Below the pieces are notes generated by a model. It was not told where the DNA came from. It did not search any database and saw only the letters and a program-made list of their open reading frames with translations. The position numbers and the translations under genes are program-made. A stretch of 36,390 bases of DNA from CAZVLQ01 sp964628185 (GTDB taxonomy: Bacteria > Pseudomonadota > Zetaproteobacteria > Mariprofundales > Mariprofundaceae): the NCBI GenBank assembly GCA_964628185.1, contig CAZVLQ010000020.1:1-36390 (forward strand). The letters run 5' to 3'. Shown here piece by piece: positions 32,802-36,390 of this stretch (its first letter is position 1; each line of letters starts with the position of its first letter).

Positions 32802-32864
32802 TTGGCAGTCGGCAGTTAGCAGTAGTCAGTTAGGAACTGATGACTGCCTACTGATGACTGACGT
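32802..32864. repeat. Heptamer-repeat array between GH130 and rpmB
   Basis: Nine in-phase 7-base units: TTGGCAG, TCGGCAG, TTAGCAG, TAGTCAG, TTAGGAA, CTGATGA, CTGCCTA, CTGATGA, CTGACGT. The first four end in CAG and the last four begin with CTG, so the two halves are loosely self-complementary; for example GCAGT/ACTGC and CAGTT/AACTG pair around AGG. The array ends exactly where the rpmB stop codon (reverse strand, 32867-32865) begins. Read in the rpmB direction it is followed by a run of six T, so it may act as its terminator. Confidence 0.75.
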
Positions 32865-33053
32865 CTAGGCTTTCTGCACCTTGCCGGAACGCAGGCAGCG
32901 GGTGCATACGCGGATATGGCTGATGTGACCGCCGACGATAGTGCGCATCCTGTGCAGGTTCGGCAGGAAACGGCGGCGGGTCGTGTTGTGGGCGTGACTC
33001 ACGTTGTTCCCGCTCATCGGTCCCTTGCCGCAGATGTCGCACCGTTTGGCCAT
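32865..33053 (-). CDS. rpmB: 50S ribosomal protein L28, zinc-binding type
   Basis: The 62-residue protein has CDICGKGPMSGNNVSHA, RRRFLPNLHRMR and a second pair CTRCLRSGKVQKA. Two CxxC pairs make this the C+ (zinc ribbon) form of L28, common outside the classical gammaproteobacteria; E. coli L28 is longer and lacks these cysteines. The start at 33053 has AGAGGTG upstream and an inverted repeat 14 bases before it. The gene for L33 (rpmG), which often follows rpmB, is not there. Confidence 0.93.
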   Translation of the reverse strand: MAKRCDICGKGPMSGNNVSHAHNTTRRRFLPNLHRMRTIVGGHISHIRVCTRCLRSGKVQKA

Positions 33054-33067
33054 GACACACCTCTTAT

Positions 33068-33086
33068 AACCTGCCTTGTGCAGGTT
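33068..33086. promoter_or_regulatory. Perfect inverted repeat in the rpmB leader
   Basis: AACCTGC (33068-33074) and GCAGGTT (33080-33086) form a 7-bp stem with a 5-base loop. In the rpmB mRNA this hairpin would sit 14 bases before the start codon, just ahead of the Shine-Dalgarno AGAGGTG. It could be a translational control site, or an operator in the 59-bp gap shared with the divergent recG. Confidence 0.5.
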
Positions 33087-33112
33087 GGAATGGCGGCGCA
33101 CTTTAGGCGAAG

Positions 33113-35206
33113 ATGCATTTGGAAACAAGCGCCGATTTTGCGTCAGTGAAGGAACATAAGCTGCCTGCGGTTGTCTGCCGCAGGAAAGTCAGCCATGATT
33201 TCAGCGTGTATCGGGCTTTGTTGCAGGATGCCGGCATGGTTCCGGGCGTTGGCAAGGCGCTGGCGAAGCGGCTCGCCGGCAGCGGTATCCATTATCTGGG
33301 CGACTTGCTCCTGTTCCTTCCCAAAGGCTATGTGGATGACCGGATCAGTGTTCCCATCCGAAGCCTTAAGGAGGGGGTGCCGGCCCGCAGCAGCGGGCAG
33401 GTGCTGCAGGTCAGGTCGGCGGGCACGGGGAAAAAACGCCAGGCCGTCGTCACTTTGGGAGACGACAGCGGGGCACGCCTGCAGCTTCGTTTCTTTCATT
33501 CATCCTATGTACTTCGCGATGCACGTCTTGCGCCGGGACGCAATATCAGCGTTCGCGGCAGGCCAGAGTGGTGGCATGGAAGCTGCCAGATGCTACATCC
33601 CGAATGGATGCCGCTGGAGTCGTTCCATGGCGGCTGGAAGCCGGTTTATTCATCCCTGGCCGGACTAAGCGGGAAGCGGATGGCCGGCCTGATCGCACGC
33701 GCCCTGCCGCTTGTTTCCGCGTCCGCGGTCAGTCCCCTTGATGCCGGATTGACGTCGTATCCGCCCCTGTCGAAGGCCCTGCGCCTGATTCATGCTCCTC
33801 CCGATACCGGCCCCGATTCGGATGCGGTGCGAAAGAGCTATGAACGCCTGCGGCTGGAAGAATTGCTGGTTTATCTGCATCTGATGCGGGATATGCGCAG
33901 GAAGGCCCAGATTCCCGCGCCGTCATGGAAAGGCGCGGCGCTGGCGCGCAGCCTGCTTGAAAGCCTGCCCTTTCCGCTTACCGGGGCGCAGGCTTCCGCC
34001 TGGGATGAAATCCGCTCCGACCTGGCCGGCGGCCGGCGCATGCACCGGTTGCTGCAGGGCGATGTCGGGGCGGGAAAAACATGGGTTGCGGCGCTGGCCT
34101 TGCTCACGGCCGTGGAGCACGGCTGTCAGGCCGCCCTGATGGCCCCGACCAGTGTGCTGGCACGGCAGCATGCCGAAACGTTGAACGCCCTGTTTGCACC
34201 TCTGGGTAGAAAAATCGTTCTGCTGACCGGCGGCATGCGCACCGCCGCGCGTCGGGAGATTCTGCAGGGGCTGGCCGATGGCGGTATTGATATGGTGGCC
34301 GGAACGCACGCGCTGATTTCGGAGGATGTGCGCTACCACAGGCTCGGGCTTGCCGTGGTGGACGAGCAGCACCGTTTCGGCGTGCGGCAGCGCTGGGCTC
34401 TGACCGGCCGCGGAGCGTCCGTCCATCTGCTGGCCATGACGGCCACGCCTATTCCACGTTCACTGGCCCTGGCGATTTATGGTGATATGGACTTAAGCCT
34501 GATGCGGGGGATGCCGCCGGGGCGCAAGCCGGTAGAAACGCGACTGGTGGCAAGGCGCGGCCGGCTGGCCGAAGGCATGCGGCACATTCTGGACGAGGGT
34601 GGTCGCATCTACTGGATTGTACCACGCATTGACGATGAGGAAGACGGCGTTTCCGTCGGGCAGCGGGTAGAGGCGTTGCGGCCGCATTTCCCCGGCATGG
34701 CGATTTTGGGCTTGCACGGGCGCATGAAACAGCAGGAGAAAGAAGCGGCACTGGCCGCCTTTGCTTCCGGCCGCTGCCGGATACTGGTTTCCACCACCGT
34801 GGTTGAGGTTGGCGTCAATGTGCCCGAGGCACGGCTGATTGTGATCGAGCAGGCGGAAGGATATGGCCTGGCCCAGTTGCATCAGCTTCGGGGCAGGGTG
34901 GGGCGCAGCGATGCGCAGGGCTATTGCATCCTTCTACCGTCGAACAATGTATCCGAAGCTGCGCTGGCGCGCCTGCGGCACATGGCTACCCATCACGATG
35001 GACTGGAACTGGCGGAACTGGATTTGAAGCTGCGCGGTGCGGGGGATGCGCTGGGCGCCCGGCAGAGCGGCGCGGCGGGATTCAGGCTGCTGGATATCGT
35101 CAGGGATGCCGGGCTGATCCGCTACTGGCACGCACATTTACCGGATGCGCACCCGACCGAGCCAATGATCCGCTTCTGGCGACCCCTGGCGGAAAGCGTG
35201 GATTAA
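33113..35206 (+). CDS. recG: ATP-dependent DNA helicase RecG
   Basis: RecG remodels stalled replication forks and Holliday junctions. The 697-residue protein has an N-terminal wedge/OB domain (VPGVGKALAKRL, YLGDLLLFLPKGY). The superfamily 2 helicase core follows, with Walker A GDVGAGKT at about 316-323, DEQH at 417-420, MTATPIPRSLALAIYGDMD, and QLRGRVGRSD (motif VI). ATG 33113 gives about 30 extra residues before the conserved start; GTG 33206 fits the E. coli length better but has no clear ribosome site. In related genomes recG directly follows spoT-ridA; here it is 8 kb away. Confidence 0.95.
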   Translation: MHLETSADFASVKEHKLPAVVCRRKVSHDFSVYRALLQDAGMVPGVGKALAKRLAGSGIHYLGDLLLFLPKGYVDDRISVPIRSLKEGVPARSSGQVLQVRSAGTGKKRQAVVTLGDDSGARLQLRFFHSSYVLRDARLAPGRNISVRGRPEWWHGSCQMLHPEWMPLESFHGGWKPVYSSLAGLSGKRMAGLIARALPLVSASAVSPLDAGLTSYPPLSKALRLIHAPPDTGPDSDAVRKSYERLRLEELLVYLHLMRDMRRKAQIPAPSWKGAALARSLLESLPFPLTGAQASAWDEIRSDLAGGRRMHRLLQGDVGAGKTWVAALALLTAVEHGCQAALMAPTSVLARQHAETLNALFAPLGRKIVLLTGGMRTAARREILQGLADGGIDMVAGTHALISEDVRYHRLGLAVVDEQHRFGVRQRWALTGRGASVHLLAMTATPIPRSLALAIYGDMDLSLMRGMPPGRKPVETRLVARRGRLAEGMRHILDEGGRIYWIVPRIDDEEDGVSVGQRVEALRPHFPGMAILGLHGRMKQQEKEAALAAFASGRCRILVSTTVVEVGVNVPEARLIVIEQAEGYGLAQLHQLRGRVGRSDAQGYCILLPSNNVSEAALARLRHMATHHDGLELAELDLKLRGAGDALGARQSGAAGFRLLDIVRDAGLIRYWHAHLPDAHPTEPMIRFWRPLAESVD

Positions 35207-35225
35207 ACAAGAGTCGCGGATTTAA

Positions 35226-35249
35226 CTACCATGCAAAATCCGATGGTAG
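35226..35249. repeat. Inverted repeat after recG
   Basis: CTACCAT (35226-35232) and ATGGTAG (35243-35249) form a perfect 7-bp stem with a 10-base loop, 20 bases after the recG stop. It has no T-tract. It may be a rho-independent-like hairpin remnant or a boundary feature of the following toxin-antitoxin region. Confidence 0.4.
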
Positions 35250-35269
35250 ACCCCGTTACCGTTGGATGA

Positions 35270-35298
35270 TTGCACTATTTGATAGCACTTGCTAAACT
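35270..35298 (+). promoter_or_regulatory. Promoter and operator of hicAB
   Basis: TTGCAC (35270-35275) and TAAACT (35293-35298) are 17 bases apart. The palindrome TAGCA-CT-TGCTA (35283-35294) overlaps the -10 box and is a good candidate operator for HicB. The -10 ends only 7 bases before the hicA ATG (35306), implying an almost leaderless toxin mRNA. Confidence 0.65.
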
Positions 35299-35305
35299 AT
35301 GCGTT

Positions 35306-35560
35306 ATGAACAGTAAACACAGGAGGACGTTAAACGAGATATTTTCTCAACCTGTGAATGGTAACATGGAGTGGCAAAAAATTGAGTCGTTATTTTTAGC
35401 CCTGGGAGCGACTCGAACAGAGCGGTCTGGTTCGGCAGTGAGTTTTGTTTTACATAACGTGCGTGCAGACTTTCATCGCCCGCACCCTGATAAAACAGCC
35501 CTCCGCTATCTTGTGAAAGATGCGCGTAAATTTCTGGAAATGGCAGGAGTGACACCATGA
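35306..35560 (+). CDS. hicA: HicA-family mRNA interferase toxin
   Basis: The 84-residue protein begins MNSKHRRTLNEIFSQPV, continues MEWQKIESLFLALGA, and ends FHRPHPDKTALRYLVKDARKFLEMAGVTP. This is the pattern of the roughly 80-residue HicA subfamily paired with CopG-tailed HicB proteins. HicA binds RNA through a dsRBD-like fold and cleaves mRNA. ATG 35306 is preferred; the frame is open 12 codons upstream, but this would run through the promoter. It overlaps hicB by ATGA. Confidence 0.85.
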   Translation: MNSKHRRTLNEIFSQPVNGNMEWQKIESLFLALGATRTERSGSAVSFVLHNVRADFHRPHPDKTALRYLVKDARKFLEMAGVTP

Positions 35561-35892
35561 ACATGATGAAATATAAAACGTATGTGGCACGCATTGAGTA
35601 TGATGAGGAGGATCGCATCTTCGTGGGCCACTTAGCGGGTATTAGCGATATCGTAGGCTTTCACGGCTCAACGGTTGATGAGTTGGAATCTGCATTTCAT
35701 CAGGCGGTGGATGATTATATTGCTTTATCCGAAGAGATGGGTCGGCCTGCGCAAAAGCCTTATTCGGGTAATTTGATGTTAAGGGTTTCACCGGATATTC
35801 ATGCGGCGGTCGCCGTTGCCGCCAAGGTACAGGGAAAGAGCATCAATCAGTGGGCGGCTCAAGTATTGGATAAAGAAGCACATATTCACTGA
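35557..35892 (+). CDS. hicB: HicB-family antitoxin with ribbon-helix-helix tail
   Basis: The 111-residue protein has the HicB N-terminal domain (YVARIEYDEEDRIFVGHLAGI, followed by GFHGSTVDELESAFHQAVDDYI). It ends in a ribbon-helix-helix DNA-binding domain (SGNLMLRVSPDIHAAVAVAA...SINQWAAQVL). It neutralises HicA and probably represses the operon through the palindrome upstream of hicA. Start and hicA stop overlap by 4 bases. It differs from the truncated HicB at 31690, so the two are not a recent duplication. Confidence 0.88.
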   Translation: MNMMKYKTYVARIEYDEEDRIFVGHLAGISDIVGFHGSTVDELESAFHQAVDDYIALSEEMGRPAQKPYSGNLMLRVSPDIHAAVAVAAKVQGKSINQWAAQVLDKEAHIH

Positions 35893-35928
35893 TATTCACC
35901 GAAAATATCGACCATCGCGCATCCGTCC

Positions 35929-36204
35929 ATGTTGAAGAATGATCCGGCACTTTTGGAGATTCCAGCCAGGACGACAGATGAACCGAGGTATTTACTTGAT
36001 CGGGCATTCGATAACGGCAAGGATATTACCGGTTCTCTGGATTTGTCCCGCCAGCGCAGACCCGAACTGGAACAGAAAAGAGTCAATGTTGATTTTCCCG
36101 TCTGGATGATTCACAAGTTGGACAGAGAGGCAAGACGCCTGGGCGTTACGCGGCAATCCGTAATCAAGATGTGGCTTGCCGACCGTCTGAAAGAAGCCGC
36201 GTGA
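35929..36204 (+). CDS. BrnA/CopG-type antitoxin without a visible toxin partner
   Basis: The 91-residue protein has an N-terminal acidic region with FDNGKDITGSLDLSRQRRPELEQ and a C-terminal ribbon-helix-helix (KRVNVDFPVWMIHKLDREA...VTRQSVIKMWLADRL), the form found in BrnA and related antitoxins. Their toxin BrnT is normally encoded just upstream; here only 36 bases separate the gene from hicB and no toxin is seen. I see no strong ribosome-binding site. It could be an orphan antitoxin, or an accessory repressor cotranscribed with hicAB. Confidence 0.72.
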   Translation: MLKNDPALLEIPARTTDEPRYLLDRAFDNGKDITGSLDLSRQRRPELEQKRVNVDFPVWMIHKLDREARRLGVTRQSVIKMWLADRLKEAA

Positions 36205-36336
36205 CACAGAATCAATGGTTCCTGAACAGGCAAAATTTTAGCACTGCCTCAGCAACACTTTCCAGGCATCTACTTCATGAAGAAGGCTGTGAAGAGAAAA
36301 GGATACACTGTCCCCGATTTTCAAACATGCCGGGAG

Positions 36337-36365
36337 TTGACATTGGTATGGTATTCAGCTCTATT
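36337..36365 (+). promoter_or_regulatory. Candidate promoter of a gene starting at the window edge
   Basis: A consensus TTGACA (36337-36342) is followed after 17 bases by TCTATT (36360-36365), with TATTTA as an alternative -10. AGGAG at 36379-36383 is a ribosome-binding site 5 bases before the final AT (36389-36390), which would be the first two bases of an ATG. The 130 bases between the BrnA-type gene and this promoter hold nothing I recognise. Confidence 0.55.
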
Positions 36366-36390
36366 TATAGTACTAAACAGGAGCTGCCAT

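Noticed and set aside
36277..36390. Open frame starting MKKAVKRKG and running off the window end
   Set aside because: It has no good ribosome-binding site and passes through a consensus promoter and a Shine-Dalgarno that instead point to a gene starting at 36389.

Overview
The window looks like the chromosome of a Gram-negative proteobacterium with moderately high G+C. The order gmk-rpoZ-spoT-ridA...recG, the run mutL-miaA-hflX, a full rnfABCDGE set and a sigma-54 activator all fit a gammaproteobacterium-like or deep-branching proteobacterial lineage. I cannot name a genus. Two features are atypical for well-known gammaproteobacteria: ribosomal protein L28 is the short form with two CxxC pairs, and hfq is absent between miaA and hflX. 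Functions below come from motifs read in the sequence; no database search was possible.

Layout. 1-59 is the 3' part of a tRNA-Asn, followed by about 380 bases without a convincing gene. 439-10409 is a forward run: a membrane SpoIIE-type phosphatase, fumC, carA (without carB), def, fmt, mutL, miaA and hflX. The hflX stop codon lies inside the CTAG target duplication of a 233-bp MITE. A reverse-strand mrp/apbC gene follows, then the rnfABCDGE operon (11925-16982) and a MIF-family tautomerase, closed by a bidirectional terminator. 17480-19463 is a divergent pair: a small secreted protein made of two 40-residue repeats, and a sigma-54 enhancer-binding protein with a cysteine-rich sensor. A near-consensus sigma-54 promoter and an upstream palindrome lie in between. 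19611-25097 holds an SNF-family transporter, a ferredoxin, gmk, rpoZ, spoT and ridA.

From 25084 to 32791 the usual ridA-recG neighbourhood is interrupted by a putative mannoside module. It contains a glycosyltransferase fused to a helical toroid domain, a second glycosyltransferase, a GH130 enzyme, a glycosyltransferase fused to a type II phosphomannose-isomerase cupin, and a second GH130 enzyme. None of the five has a signal peptide, so a cytoplasmic cycle of mannoside synthesis and phosphorolysis or hydrolysis is my main hypothesis. A Phd/VapC-like toxin-antitoxin pair and a truncated HicB sit inside this module. rpmB (reverse) and recG follow. The window ends in an A+T-richer stretch with hicAB, an orphan BrnA-type antitoxin and the promoter of a gene cut by the window edge.

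Three heptamer-periodic repeat arrays (near 8141, 27322 and 32802) touch the start or stop codons of genes. Two of them bound parts of the glycan module.
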